Below, piece by piece: positions 11,676-26,000 of a DNA stretch of 64,000 bases. Numbering within the stretch: the first letter of the stretch is position 1; every line of letters begins with the position of its first letter. Position numbers and translations under genes: made by a program. The stretch is from contig NC_092336.1 in assembly GCF_046630445.1 (NCBI RefSeq), forward strand, positions 201,471,001 to 201,535,000, given 5' to 3'. The stretch comes from Rutidosis leptorrhynchoides. Its lineage: Eukaryota; Streptophyta; Magnoliopsida; Asterales; Asteraceae. Under the pieces are notes generated by a model. The model was not told the origin of the DNA and did not search any database. It worked only from the letters and a program-made list of their open reading frames with translations.

Positions 11676-13736
11676 TGAGCGTTGCTTGTCCTCAAGCAAT
11701 ATAGTCTTGAAATACAAGAATCACTTCTTTATTCTTCACACTTTGTACATCAGTGATTTCTTTACGGCGGTATAAACAATGGTAGTAACGATATGGTTTA
11801 CAGTCCCACATGACTATAAAAATTTAGATTCATTAAGGAAATTGGATCTTTATGAAAACATTTGATCTTTTGAAAATTAAATCTAGCTTTTACCCTAGAT
11901 AAGTTTTCCGGAATAACCCTTCACCGGTGTTTGCAAGTTATTTTTGTGGGTTTGGTGGGTTTCATATTTGAAAATTTTAGCTCAAAACTTGTGGTTTTGT
12001 GTCACCCACTTGCTAACCTTGTATTAGGAACGCAACACGTCCAGTATACTTGCTCTGAATATTACCTTTCGGTAAACTACCGTCCGGTTGTAAAGGAAAG
12101 CGTTGAACAAGCAACTGTTAAGGCAATGTCCCCTGACATGCTTTTAATTATGGTCTATAACGTGTCGGACGCAATTACTATCCTTTGTAGGAGCAATAGT
12201 AAAGCTCACCCTTATAATTTGTCGGTCTGGCACAAGGTCCTGTCTTTGACCATGCTATGCAACCACCGTTCTTACGGTTGACACCCGATTTAGTGCAGGT
12301 GACCTAATGAATTCCAGGTGAATTCCTAGGATTTTACGTTCAATGGTAATGAACGCATTGAAAATAGGTTTTCAGAAAACAAATCGGTTTGTAATTTTGA
12401 TCAAAATATTTTCTCGTTCAAGCTCGAGTTTAGATATCATTGAATTCCATGAGTTTGTAATTCTCAATCTTTAAGGTCAATCTCTAGGATTGAGTAATAT
12501 CAGGCTTAAAAGCTGATTTTTGATCTTTTAAGGAGATTATCCTTTCTGGGGGTCTGATTCATTAGTCTTATCAAGCTAATTTGCACGGTGCCCCCCCATT
12601 GTACGAGATAAATCCTTCTCATGGTTAGGATAAATCTGACTAGTTGGCGACCCTGTTTGATGTTGAGGTCCGTGGATTTCCTGCTGATTTTAGTGATGAC
12701 TTTTCTAGATTTTTCGTCAACCTACAGCTGGTCTGGACGACAACTTCTTAACCTAAATCAAGAAGCGCGTGTCTTTTTCGGAAGACTTTACTTCCTTTTA
12801 ATGATGGAATTGATTCATCGTGTAGATCCATCTTTCTTACAGTAAAGCGGCTAAAACAGTTAATTATCGTCCAAAATAAAAGTATCTTCAATTATTTGTA
12901 CAAAAATATGTGATATATATTTTGAATAACTTGGTGAAAATTTCCCACACTTGGCTTTTATTTTCCTTTTTATTGTCCTCTATTCCATTTTAAATGAATT
13001 CTAACATTTTGGTTTGTTTCTCAATTTATGTCCTTTCCAAGGTAACAATAATTTCGGTGTTAACACCTAGTTTTATCGTTCATAAATATGTATAAACATG
13101 ATTTTAAATTCATTTAGTTGAAAATTTTGAAAAATTTTACTAGAATTGGGTAGTCAGTATATAAGACTAGGGCTGTTCTTTATTATCAGAGAGCACTAGA
13201 TTCTAATACAACTACTGCTTTACTAGTATTTTTATTGGTAACCAAGTGTATAAAGTAAAAATTTTAAAAATCCGAAAGAATTTAACCCCTTCCCACACTT
13301 AAGATCTTGCAATGCCCTCATTTGCAAGAAATCAGTAACAATTTAAATTATTGAGGGTGATTAGCGTAGAAATGATTAAATTTTACCAAAGTTTCCAAAC
13401 ATATTTGTGTTTGTTTGCTGAATGATAAATGGTGCATATCATTTGTTTATTTCGTCTTGTTGTTATATCACATTTATTTTGCATCTTGTCGTCAAAATTA
13501 GTTGCTTTTGCTGAACTTAATGTCAGTCTTTGAAAATGCGTTGTTTTACCCTGTTGTGTACATAAGATAAACTGCAAACATATATACATATTTTTGAAGT
13601 TTGGTATATTACCCCACATTCAAAAATTATTAAAATCTAATAAAAAAATTAGAAAATTATAAAAACTATTACAATATTAACATAAGTATTAAATGTATCA
13701 ACATTACAAATAATAAAATAAATAAAACTAAGTAGA
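11676..13736 (-). other. Athila 3' spacer, no gene seen
   Basis: About 2 kb of non-coding sequence between the extra ORF and the polypurine tract. The frames present (for example 11931-12281 and 12621-12845 on the plus strand) have no recognisable domain and lie antisense to the element. Long 3' non-coding regions are normal for Athila elements. Confidence 0.6.
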
Positions 13737-15086
13737 CTAGGGATGATACTGATACCAGCAGGGGTTCCATGCATAACCATATGTGTTATAAAATGCTTCG
13801 GCTGGGTTATACGTAGGATACGGTGGTTGGATCTCTATAGACCAGGGAGGAAATATGGGCGATGGAGTAGGAATATAGTTTCTACCTACATGTTGGCAAT
13901 GAGCTATGATTTGGTTTTGATGAACTTTCCAATCTTCAAATGCTCTATGTCTAGCATTTTCATACTCTTGTGAAGCTATAAACCTTTGCATTTCTGTCAT
14001 TTCATTTCCCCCTCCCACATTACATGGCTGTTGGTTTCTCTCAACCTGTGGATGTCTACCATTATATCGTACTACGGCGTTATTTCGCCTCTTCAAAACT
14101 TTAGCACCATGGTATACATTTAAACCAATTGTATCGTGGGTTCTGGTTCTTCGATTAATAATCCCCCCGACTTATATCCACACCGAGATATTCAGCAATC
14201 AAAGTAATAAATATACCACCTCCTATTATGCTATGCAGTCTCATCCCCCTAACCATAGCCGATAAATAATAACCCACACAATAAGGTATACTTACAACGC
14301 TTTGTGGGTCTCGAATACACATGTGGTAAAACAAATCCTGTTCATTTACCTTTTCCTTATTTTTACCTCTTTGTGTAATCGAATTAGCTAAAAACCTATG
14401 AATTACTCTTAACTCTGCTCTATCTATATCCAAATAAGAGTAATTTCCCCCTTTAAATCAGTGATGGCTAGTCATTTGACTCCATACACCATGCGTATCA
14501 AAATTTTCATCAATTTTCCTACCGTTCAATATCAACCCTCTACAATCGGCAGATGCTAACTCCTCAGGAGTATATATACGTAAGGCCTGAGCCATGTCTA
14601 GTAGAGACATGTGGCGCATCGAACCTCCTAACAAAAATCTAATAAAAGATCGATCGGTTAAACTAGCTACCCGATCATTTATTTCTATACTACATAATAA
14701 TTCTTCACACCATACTTTATATACAGGTCTACGCATGCTGAATAATCGTACCTAATCGTTAAAAGTAGAATTACCATACCTCTGTGTAAGTAATTCTCTA
14801 ATTGGCCCGGCCAATTCTACAACTTCTAATGGTCCCCATTCTATTACCCTAGGTACTTCAACAACTTTAGAATGAAGAGTATGCAAGCCCTTTGGTATTT
14901 TGGATAATCTATCCAAAGTCTGTCAAATCTCAAGTTCGGGTGCAAATCTTCCAAGTGCATATCAGAAAATGTCATAACTGGATGAGGTATATCTTGTTTG
15001 TAGTAGTTATCAACCTCCTGTTGTTCCGCATTCTCAGCAAGAGCATTGCGAGCTTGGGATGAAGATTCACCCCTTTCAGTCTGCAA
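13737..15086 (-). pseudogene. Athila extra ORF in the env position, broken
   Basis: Four minus-strand frames (14844-15086, 14458-14736, 14155-14433, 13737-14096) form one decayed ORF. There is a frameshift near 14890, an in-frame stop near 14752, another at 14458 and a second frame change near 14130. Recognisable content includes PRVIEWGPLEVVELAGPIRE, LRVIHRFLANSITQRGK and DLFYHMCIRDP, which I associate with the Athila ORF-1 type protein of plant elements. The last piece is Pro/Tyr-rich (PPWSIEIQPPYPTYNP). No signal peptide or membrane segment is evident, so calling it an envelope is not supported; only its place after pol is env-like. Confidence 0.65.
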
Positions 15087-17497
15087 AACACATCAAACAC
15101 AATTTTTATGCATCCAAATATGCATTAGTGTCAGCAAAATCATCAATCAAAATAATTACAATTACATGTCCAATTTATATCAAACTTATGCTCATTTTCA
15201 TATTTTTATCAAATCTACACTTTTTCAAATAAGCATATACGAAAATGTTCACCAAGTTCATAAGCATTCAACTCAAATAACATGTCAAAATAATCATTAC
15301 TAGCAATTAAACAAGTTTCAAATGGCATTATCTCTCAAAAATCAAGTTCATGAATTTTAGACTTGAAAAAGTCCACTTTAATTCTCAAAATCATGCTTAG
15401 GCTCAAAGTTTGGATCATTTAACTACCTAAACATGTTACACTACTTAATTTAGCAACAATTCATGACAAAAATCGGCCATAACCTGTTTATATCAAAAAG
15501 CCCCAAATTGCTCAAGAACACAAACCCTAGATTTCTCAAAATTTGAAGTTTAAGGCTTCTAATCATGTTAAATAGCATCAATCTAGGTTATATAAGCATA
15601 ATACACAAGCAATTTAAGCATAATTACACTAAAAAGCATCAAAATCGAATTGGGTAAACAATTGCTCAAGAACACTAATTTTCGGATTAAATGGTGTTTA
15701 GGTGTAGAAATTTACCGTTTTCCTTGAGTAATTCTTTGATAGCATCCTTCTCAACATGATTTTAGTAAAAAATTTGATGAAAAACGGTGAAAAATTTCGA
15801 TTTTTGGAGGTTTTAGTGTGTGTTTTTCGGGTGTTTTTTTCGCAGTTTTTGTGTGTGGTGTGTGGACTGATCAGTTCCAGCGATTTTATTTTTTTCTGTA
15901 TTTTGGTCTCTCCGCGAGTCGCGGCGTTTGGCAGTTTCAAATACCGCGAGTCGCGGTGTTTGGTTTTTTTTTTTTTATATAAGCCTTAACTTATAAAACA
16001 AATATAAAATAAATTTAAAATTTTGTTTTCCTTTGTTTTAGGACGAGGTCGTTTCGGATCGATGTCCTAGTCCGTCCTTCGACAAAATTTTAAAATTTGT
16101 CTTTTTGTAGCGATTGTTTTAAAAGCTAAGATTTTTGGGTTTTTTTTAATGTTTTTGGCATACTTTAATTCAATAAGTTTAAAAATAATGATAATAAAAG
16201 TTCTTGTCCCTCCCTCGGGTAAAGCAATTTCGGTTCAAAGACCCAGTCTTCAACTTACGACGAATTTTAAAAATCATATTTTTAACTTAGCGAAATAAAG
16301 TAAATTTTTTTTTTAAATTCACACCAAACTTAAATTTAAAATGCATAAAATTAAAAATTCACACCAAACTTAATTAAAAATTCATATTATAAATTCACAC
16401 CAAACTTATATTTAATTTTGTTGTTATACATACAAACTTATATTAAAAATATTAAAAATTTTCAAATATTGACAAACTTAAATATATTGATCTTACAAAG
16501 TTCACAATATTAATTTAAGATTTATATATTAATTTTAAAAACATGGTAAAAATAAAATTAAAAATCTTTTTGGCTTTTATCCCACTTTAATCAATCAAAT
16601 ATTATCAAAAATATGCGCCCCTCTTTTCGGTAAAGTAATTTCGGTTTCATGACCTAATTTAACTCATGACGAATTTTTGAAATATTTTGGATTGATTGAT
16701 TAAAGATATTTATACCTTAAGAAAAAACGTTAAATTTCGCAGTGATGTAATAAATTTTTGTATGATATCAATAATTTCGGTCGCCAAACCTAATTTTATT
16801 CAATACCAATTTAATACTTTATAGCGAACAAATTAGCGTTTATTATCAAAAGGTTAAAAATAAAAATAAAAATAAAAACTGTACAGACTTACCTGTGAGA
16901 TAGTATTCTTAGTGATATGATCTATCCCATTCATAAGATAGTCGGTTTAATTGATTTTCCATTGCTACATAGGCGTAACCTTGAGCATTCAGTATTTTTT
17001 CTTCTAAACATATGAACGGTCCGTCTCTGCATAAAGTAACAAATTCGGTGTTTGAATAGGTTTGAGTATTTGAACATTTACCTCCATGTGACCATTTTCC
17101 GCATTTGTGACATCTTTCTAGGTGTCGTGCTCTTCTTTTCGCTGCGGATTTTGATTTTCCTTTACCAAATTGTTACTTATTATCTTCGCATCTGGATTCT
17201 TTTCTTACTCCGTCCAATCTTTCTCTGATTACTGATACTAGTTCACTCGGAAGTGTGTCATTATTACGTTTAGTGATCAAAGCGTGTAGCATTAGACCAT
17301 GGTTTAGTTCACATGCAGTCTTCATTTCGTAAAAACCTAAAAAAATAAAAATTCAGAATGGGGGGAGAAGACTAGTGCTTTAGGGTCTGCTAGGGAAAGA
17401 CCATTTGGGTTCCATTTTCGAGAACTACACGAAAACAGAAAATCTAACTCTAACAGAAATACATATTATCCTTTAAAAGACTTGATTCTCCCCACAC
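15087..17497 (-). other. Athila spacer between integrase and extra ORF
   Basis: About 2.4 kb of AT-rich non-coding DNA. It holds two CCGCGAGTCGCGG motifs 32 bp apart (15912-15924, 15944-15956) and a cluster of imperfect 'aattcacaccaaacttaa' repeats near 16315-16420. A short zinc-knuckle-like 'C..C' patch near 17080-17110 is too weak to call. No coding region is supported. Confidence 0.6.
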
Positions 17498-18682
17498 TTA
17501 GTTAGCTGTGGTATCGAAATTGTGATTAACTTCATTGTCAACTTCCATTGGACTATCTATGTAATGTTTAACTCTGTGACCATTAACTTTAAATTCAATT
17601 CCATTTGAATTTGTTAATTCTATCGTTCCGTATGGGAAAACTCTTTTGACTATGAATGGTCCAGACCATCTTGATTTCAATTTTCCAGGAAATAGCTTGA
17701 ATCGTGAATTGAAAAGAAGAACTCTGTCTCCTTCTTTAAATTCTTTTAAACTTCTGATTCTTTTATCATGCCATTTCTTCGTTCTTTCTTTATAGATTAA
17801 TGAATTTTCGTATGCTTCATGTCTTAATTCTTCTAATACGTTTAGTTGACTTAACCGTAGACGTCCAGCTTCATGTAAATCAAGATTACATGTCTTCAAA
17901 GCCCAAAATGCTTTGTGTTCAATTTCTACTAGAAGATGACATGCTTTTCCATAAACGAGTCTAAAAGGTGTGGTTCCAATTGGAGTTTTGTAGGCTGTTC
18001 TAAAAGCCCAGAGTGCATCCACCAATTTAATGGACCATTCCTTCGGATTTGATCCTACGATTTTCTGTAGAATACGTTTTAAAGCTCGGTTGGTATTTTC
18101 AACTTGTCCACTTGTTTGTGGATGATATGCGGTGGAGATTTTATGAGTTACTCCATATCTTTTAAGAACTTTCTCAAGTTGATTATTACAGAAATGAGTT
18201 CCCCGATCACTTATTAAAGCTTTCGATGTTTCAAACCTTGCAAAAAGACGTTTTAAAAAGTTGACTACAACTCGTGCATCGTTAGTTGGGAGAGCTTGTG
18301 CTTCCGCCCATTTAGATACATAATCAATGGCTACGAGAATATATAGATTATTATGAGATTTTGGAAATGGACCCATAAAGTCAATACACCAAATGTCAAA
18401 TACTTCACATACTTGAATGACATTTTGTGGCATTTCATCACGTTGACTTATTTTTCTGGCCCTTTGACAAGCATCACAGGATTTGCAAAGAAGGAGTGCG
18501 TCTTTGTAAATTGTAGGCCAATAGAATCCAGCATCATAAAATTTTCTTACTGTTAGTTGAGGCCCATAATGCCCTCCTGTTGGTCCTGTGTGACAATGGT
18601 TTAAAATTTTACTAGCTTCATCTCCGAATACACATCGGCGTATTATTCCATCGGGACAACTTTTAAACAGATGTGGATCTTC
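17498..18682 (-). pseudogene. Athila integrase
   Basis: Same frame as the RT-RNase H part, separated by a TGA at 18683 (the context HYF-stop-EDPHLF suggests a lost Trp codon). The zinc-binding HHCC part precedes the first Met ([24 protein letters not shown], about 18440-18610). The open frame from 18433 has the core triad: Asp in [12 protein letters not shown], Asp in [10 protein letters not shown], Glu in [17 protein letters not shown]. The C-terminal [26 protein letters not shown] block is typical of Athila. There is no chromodomain, in line with a non-chromovirus Gypsy. It ends with TAA at 17498. Confidence 0.92.
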
Positions 18683-19746
18683 TCAAAAATAGTGTTTTAT
18701 ATCACTGAAGAATTTCTTTTGTTTTTGGTACGACAATCCTTTTTCAAGGTATCCACATACTAAGTAGTTTGCATAGTCTGCAAACCATGGAATTTCATTA
18801 TAATCTATCTTCAATAGATATTCATCAGGAAAGTTGTCTTGTATGGCCGATTCATTTAGAACTTCTAATTCGGGATTTTCAAGACGAGAAAGATGATCAG
18901 CGGTGAGATTTTCTGCTCCTCTTTTATCTCGGATTTCAATATCGAACTCTTGTAAGAGTAAGATCCAACGGATTAATCTTGGTTTGGCATCTTGTTTTGA
19001 AAATAGGTATCTAAGAGCAGAATGGTCGGTATAGACCACCGTTTTTGCTAGAACGAGATATGAACGAAATTTGTCAAAAGCAAAGACAATAGCAAGGAGT
19101 TCTTTTTCAGTAGTTGTGTAATTTGTTTGTGCTCCTTGTAACGTCTTACTAGCATAGTATATAGGTTGAAATCTTTTTTCAGTCCTTTGTCCTAAAACGG
19201 CTCCCATTGCAAAATCACTTACATCGCACATTAGTTCAAACGGTAGATTCCAATTTGGTGTTATCATGATCGGCGCATTAGTGAGTTTCTCTTTAAGAAT
19301 ATTAAAAGATTTGATACATTCATCTGAAAAGATGAATGGAGCATCCTTTTCTAGGAGTTTATTCATAGGAGTGGCAATTTTAGAAAAATCTTTTATGAAA
19401 CGTCGGTAAAAACCGGCATGCCCTAGAAAACTCCTAACTCCTCTAACATTGGTGGGATGTGAAAGTTTAGCAATTACATCTACTTTAGCTCTATCCACTT
19501 CAATTCTTTCCTTTAAAATTTTATGACCAAGAATGATGCCTTCTTTAACTATGAAATGGCATTTCTCCCAATTAAGTACTAGATTTGATTGTTCGCATCT
19601 AATAAGCATTCGTTCCAGATTAACTAGACATGATTCAAAAGTATCACCGAAGACTGAAAAGTCGTCCATGAAAACTTTCATGCATTCTTCTATCATGTCG
19701 TGAAAAATCGCCATCATGCACCTTTGAAAGGTTGCAGGGGCGTTGC
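18683..19746 (-). pseudogene. Athila RT C-terminal half and RNase H
   Basis: Continuation of the RT split by Tekay copy A. It begins at the target duplication GTTGC (19742-19746) and carries the catalytic FMDD ([11 protein letters not shown]), the connection block LGHKI and [16 protein letters not shown], and RNase H ([43 protein letters not shown], then [10 protein letters not shown]). The frame is open except for the terminal TGA. The first half of the domain is at 32855-33772. Confidence 0.93.
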
Positions 19747-22700
19747 TGAAATATCCCGTTCTTATTGATTAAAAACGTTCCATATTAATTGATTTCGTTG
19801 CGAGGTTTTGACCTCTATATGAGACGTTTTTCAAAGACTGCATTCATTTTTAAAACAAACCATAACCTTTATTTCATAAATAAAGGTTTAAAAAGCTTTA
19901 CGTAGATTATCAAATAATGATAATCTAAAATATCCTGTTTACACACGACCATTACATAATGGTTTACAATACAAATATGTTACATCGAAATCAGTTTCTT
20001 GAATGCAGTTTTTACACAATATCATACAAACATGGACTCCAAATCTTGTCCTTATTTTAGTATGCAACAGCGGAAGCTCTTAGTATTCACCTGAGAATAA
20101 ACATGCTTTAAACGTCAACAAAAATGTTGGTGAGTTATAGGTTTAACCTATATATATCAAATCGTAACAATAGACCACAAGATTTCATATTTCAATACAC
20201 ATCCCATACATAGAGATAAAAATCATTCATATGGTGAACACCTGGTAACCGACAATAACAAGATGCATATATAAGAATATCCCCATCATTCCGGGACACC
20301 CTTCGGATATGATATAAATTTCGAAGTACTAAAGCATCCGGTACTTTGGATGGGGTTTGTTAGGCCCAATAGATCTATCTTTAGGATTCGCGTCAATTAG
20401 GGTGTCTGTTCCCTAATTCTTAGATTACCAGACTTAATAAAAAGGGGCATATTCGATTTCGATAATTCAACCATAGAATGTAGTTTCACGTACTTGTGTC
20501 TATTTTGTAAATCATTTATAAAACCTGCATGTATTCTCATCCCAAAAATATTAGATTTTAAAAGTGGGACTATAACTCACTTTCACAGATTTTTACTTCG
20601 TCGGGAAGTAAGACTTGGCCACTAGTTGATTCACGAACCTATAACAATATATACATATATATCAAAGTATGTTCAAAATATATTTACAACACTTTTAATA
20701 TATTTTGATGTTTTAAGTTTATTAAGTCAGTTGTCCTCGTTAGTAACCTACAACTAGTTGTCCACAGTTAGATGTACAGAAATAAATCGATAAATATTAT
20801 CTTGAATCAATCCACGACCCAGTGTATACGTATCTCAGTATTGATCACAACTCAAACTATATATATTTTGGAATCAACCTCAACCCTGTATAGCTAACTC
20901 CAACATTCACATATAGAGTGTCTATGGTTGTTCCGAAATATATATAGATGTGTCGACATGATAGGTCGAAACATTGTATACGTGTCTATGGTATCTCAAG
21001 ATTACATAATATACAATACAAGTTGATTAAGTTATGGTTGGAATAGATTTGTTACCAATTTTCACGTAGCTAAAATGAGAAAAATTATCCAATCTTGTTT
21101 TACCTATAACTTCTTCATTTTAAATCCGTTTTGAGTGAATCAAATTGCTATGGTTTCATATTGAACTCTATTTTATGAATCTAAACAGAAAAAGTATAGG
21201 TTTATAGTCAGAAAAATAAGTTACAAGTCGTTTTTGTAAAGGTAGTCATTTCAGTCGAAAGAACGACGTCTAGATGACCATTTTAGAAAACATACTTCCA
21301 CTTTGAGTTTAACCATAATTTTTGGATATAGTTTCATGTTCATAATAAAAATCATTTTCTCAGAATAACAACATTTAAATCAAAGTTTATCATAGTTTTT
21401 AATTAACTAACCCAAAACAGCCCGCGGTGTTACTACGACGGCGTAAATCCGGTTTTACGGTGTTTTTCGTGTTTCCGGGTTTTAAATCATTAAGTTAGCA
21501 TATCATATAGATATAGAACATGTGTTTAGTTGATTTTAAAAGTCAAGTTAGAAGGATTAACTTTTGTTTGCGAACAAGTTTAGAATTAACTAAACTATGT
21601 TCTAGTGATTACAAGTTTAAACCTTCGAATAAGATAGCTTTATATGTATGAATCGAATGATGTTATGAACATCATTACTACCTTAATTTCCTTGGATAAA
21701 CCTACTGGAAAAGAGAAAAATGGATCTAGCTTCAATGGATCCTTGGATGGCTCGAAGTTCTTGAAGCAGAATCATGACACGAAAACAAGTTCAAGTAAGA
21801 TCATCACTTGAAATAAGATTGTTATAGTTATAGAAATTGAACCAAAGTTTGAATATGATTATTACCTTGTATTAGAATGATAACCTACTGTAAGAAACAA
21901 AGATTTCTTGAGGTTGGATGATCACCTTACAAGATTGGAAGTGAGCTAGCAAACTTGAAAGTATTCTTGATTTTATGAAACTAGAACTTTTGGAATTTAT
22001 GAAGAACACTTAGAACTTGAAGATAGAACTTGAGAGAGATCAATTAGATGAAGAAAATTGAAGAATGAAAGTGTTTGTAGGTGTTTTTGGTCGTTGGTGT
22101 ATGGATTAGATATAAAGGATATGTAATTTTGTTTTCATGTAAATAAGTCATGAATGATTACTCATATTTTTGTAATTTTATGAGATATTTCATGCTAGTT
22201 GCCAAATGATGGTTCTCACATGTGTTAGGTGACTCACATGGGCTGCTAAGAGCTGATCATTGGAGTGTATATACCAATAGTACATACATCTAAAAGCTGT
22301 GTATTGTACGAGTACGAATACGGGTGCATACGAGTAGAATTGTTGATGAAACTGAACGAGGATGTAATTGTAAGCATTTTTGTTAAGTAGAAGTATTTTG
22401 ATAAGTGTATTGAAGTCTTTCAAAAGTGTATAAATACATATTAAAACACTACATGTATATACATTTTAACTGAGTCGTTAAGTCATCGTTAGTCGTTACA
22501 TGTAAATGTTGTTTTGAAACCTTTAGGTTAACGATCTTGTTAAATGTTGTTAACCCAATGTTTATAATATCAAAAGAGATTTTAAATTATTATATTATCA
22601 TGATATTATGATGTACGAATATCTCTTAATATGATATATATACATTAAATGTCGTTACAACGATAATCGTTACATATATGTCTCGTTTCAAAATCATTAA

Positions 22701-22997
22701 GTTAGTAGTCTTGTTTTTACATATGTAGTTCATTGTTAATATACTTAATGATATGTTTAATTATCATAATATAATGTTAACTATATATATAACCATATAT
22801 ATGTCATCATATAATTTTTACAAGTTTTAACGTTCGTGAATCACCGGTCAACTTGGGTGGTCAATTGTCTATATGAAACCTATTTCAATTAATCAAGTCT
22901 TAACAAGTTTGATTGCTTAACATGTTGGAAACATTTAATCATGTAAATATCAATCTCAATTAATATATATAAACATGGAAAAGTTCGGGTCACTACA
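19747..22997 (-). repeat. Tekay A 3' LTR (element sense), 3251 bp
   Basis: Starts 'tgaaatatcccgttctt', ends 'cgggtcactaca'. Equal in length to 29604-32854 and nearly identical. The first 900 bp (3' end in element sense) resembles the LARD LTR and the plus-sense LTR at the left edge. The 77-aa frame at 22190-22423, also present at 32047-32280, is an LTR frame without recognisable features. Confidence 0.97.
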
Positions 22998-23012
22998 GTA
23001 CCTACCCGTTAA
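22998..23012 (-). promoter_or_regulatory. Tekay A polypurine tract region
   Basis: Element-strand AACGGGTAGGTAC directly abuts the 3' LTR. The plus-strand 16-mer 'agtacctacccgttaa' (22997-23012) recurs exactly at 27754-27769 inside the element. The same sequence with small changes flanks the LARD LTR at 44926. Confidence 0.8.
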
Positions 23013-23032
23013 ATAAATTTCGTCCCGAAATT

Positions 23033-26000
23033 TTAAGCTGTTGAAGGTGTTGACGAATCTTCTGGAAATAGATGCGGGTATTTCTTCTTCATCTGATCTT
23101 CACGCTCCCAAGTGAACTCGGGTCCTCTACGAGCATTCCTTCGAACCTTAACAATTGGTATCTTGTTTTGCTTAAGTCTTTTAACCTCACGATCCATTAT
23201 TTCGACTGGTTCTTCGATGAATTGGAGTTTTTCGTTGATTTGGATTTCATCTAACGGAATAGTGAGATATTCTTTAGCAAAACATATCTTCAAATTCGAG
23301 ACGTGGAAAGTGTTATGTACAGCCACGAGTTGTTGAGGTAACTCAAGTCGGTAAGCTACTGGTCCGACACGATCAATAATCTTGAATGGTCCAATATACC
23401 TTGGATTTAATTTCCCTCGTTTACCAAATCGAACAACGCCTTTCCAAGGTGCAACTTTAAGCATGACCATCTCTCCAATTTCAAATTCTATATCTTTTCT
23501 TTTAATGTCAGCGTAGCTCTTTTGTCGACTTTGGGCGGTTTTCAACCGTTGTTGAATTTGGATGATCTTCTCGGTAGTTTCTTGTATAATCTCCAGACCC
23601 GTAATCTGTCTATCCCCCACTTCACTCCAACAAATCGGAGACCTGCACTTTCTACCATAAAGTGCTTCAAACGGCGCCATCTCAATGCTTGAATGGTAGC
23701 TGTTGTTGTAGGAAAATTCTGCTAATGGTAGATGTCGATCCCAACTGTTTCCGAAATCAATAACACATGCTCGTAGCATGTCTTCAAGCGTTTGTATCGT
23801 CCTTTCACTCTGCCCATCAGTTTGTGGATGATAGGCAGTACTCATGTCTAGACGAGTTCCTAATGCTTGCTGTAATGTCTGCCAGAATCTTGAAATAAAT
23901 CTGCCATCCCTATCAGAGATAATAGAGATTGGTATTCCATGTCTGGAGACGACTTCCTTCAAATACAGTCGTGCTAACTTCTCCATCTTGTCATCTTCTC
24001 TTATTGGCAGGAAGTGTGCTGATTTGGTTAGACGATCAACTATTACCCAAATAGTATCAAAACCACTTGCAGTCCTTGGCAATTTAGTGATGAAATCCAT
24101 GGTAATGTTTTCCCATTTCCATTCCGGGATTTCGGGTTGTTGAAGTAGACCTGATGGTTTCTGATGCTCAGCTTTGACCTTAGAACACGTCAAACATTCT
24201 CCCACGTATTTAGCAACATCGGCTTTCATACCCGGCCACCAAAAATGTTTCTTGAGATCCTTGTACATCTTCCCCGTTCCAGGATGTATTGAGTATCTGG
24301 TTTTATGAGCTTCTCTAAGTACCATTTCTCTCATATCTCCAAATTTTGGTACCCAAATCCTTTCAGCCCTATACCGGGTTCCGTCTTCCCGAATATTAAG
24401 ATGCTTCTCCGATCCTTTGGGTATTTCATCCTTTAAATTTCCCTCTTTTAAAACTCCTTGTTGCGCCTCCTTTATTTGAGTAGTAAGGTTATTATGAATC
24501 ATTATATTCATAGATTTTACTCGAATGGGTTCTCTGTCCTTCCTGCTCAAGGCATCGGCTACCACATTTGCCTTCCCCGGGTGGTAACGAATCTCAAATT
24601 CGTAATCATTCAATAATTCAATCCACCTACGCTGCCTCATATTCAGTTGTTTCTGATTAAATATGTGTTGAAGACTTTTGTGGTCGGTATATATAATACT
24701 TTTGACCCCATATAAGTAGTGCCTCCAAGTCTTTAATGCAAAAACAACCGCGCCTAATTCCAAATCATGCGTCGTATAATTTTGTTCGTGAATCTTCAAT
24801 TGTCTAGATGCATAAGCAATCACCTTCGTTCGTTGCATTAATACACAACCGAGACCTTGCTTTGATGCATCACAATAAATCACAAAATCATCATTCCCTT
24901 CAGGCAATGACAATATAGGTGCCGTAGTTAGCTTTTTCTTCAATAACTGAAACGCTTTCTCTTGTTCATCATTCCATTCAAATTTCTTCCCTTTATGCGT
25001 TAATGCAGTCAAGGGTTTTGCTATTCTGGAAAAGTCTTGGATGAACCTTCTGTAGTAACCAGCTAGTCCTAAAAACTGGCGTATGTGTTTCGGAGTTTTC
25101 GGGGTTTCCCACTTTTCAACAGTTTCTATCTTTGCCGGATCCACCTTAATACCTTCTTTGTTCACTATGTGACCGAGGAATTGAACTTCTTCTAACCAAA
25201 ATGCACACTTTGAAAACTTAGCGTACAATTCTTCCTTCCTCAATACTTCTAACACCTTTCTCAAATGTTCACCGTGTTCTTGGTCATTCTTTGAGTAAAT
25301 AAGTATGTCATCAATGAAAACAATGACAAACTTGTCAAGGTATGGTCCACACACTCGGTTCATAAGGTCCATGAACACAGCTGGTGCATTAGTTAAACCA
25401 AACGGCATGACCATAAACTCGTAATGACCGTAACGTGTTCTGAAAGCAGTCTTTGGAATATCATCTTCTTTCACCCGCATTTGATGATACCCGGAACGTA
25501 AGTCAATCTTTGAATAAACAGACGAGCCTTGTAGTTGATCAAATAAGTCGTCGATTCTCGGTAGTGGGTAGCGGTTCTTGATGGTAAGTTTGTTCAACTC
25601 TCGGTAGTCGATACACAACCTGAATGTACCATCTTTCTTCTTGACAAACAAAACAGGAGCTCCCCACGGTGATGTGCTTGGTCGAATGAAACCACGCTCT
25701 AAAAGTTCTTGTAATTGGCTTTGCAGTTCTTTCATCTCGCTGGGTGCGAGTCTGTAAGGAGCACGAGCTATTGGTGCAGCTCCTGGTACAAGATCTATTT
25801 GAAATTCAACGGATCGATGTGGGGGTAATCCCGGTAATTCTTTCGGAAATACATCGGGAAATTCTTTTGCAATGGGAACATCATTGATGCTCTTTTCTTC
25901 AGTTTGTACTTTCTCAACGTGTGCTAGAACAGCATAGCAACCTTTTCTTATTAGTTTTTGTGCCTTCAAATTACTAATAAGATGTAGCTTCGTGTTGCCC

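Noticed and set aside
11931..12281. 116-aa plus-strand frame in the Athila 3' spacer
   Set aside because: Antisense to the element, no recognisable motif, length unremarkable for chance.
17080..17230. Extra zinc-finger gene after the Athila integrase
   Set aside because: A few Cys/His codons are visible on the minus strand, but stops occur within and no full frame or family pattern can be read.
22190..22423. 77-aa minus-strand frame repeated at 32047-32280
   Set aside because: Repeated only because it lies in both LTRs. No domain, and the copy B LTR does not keep it.
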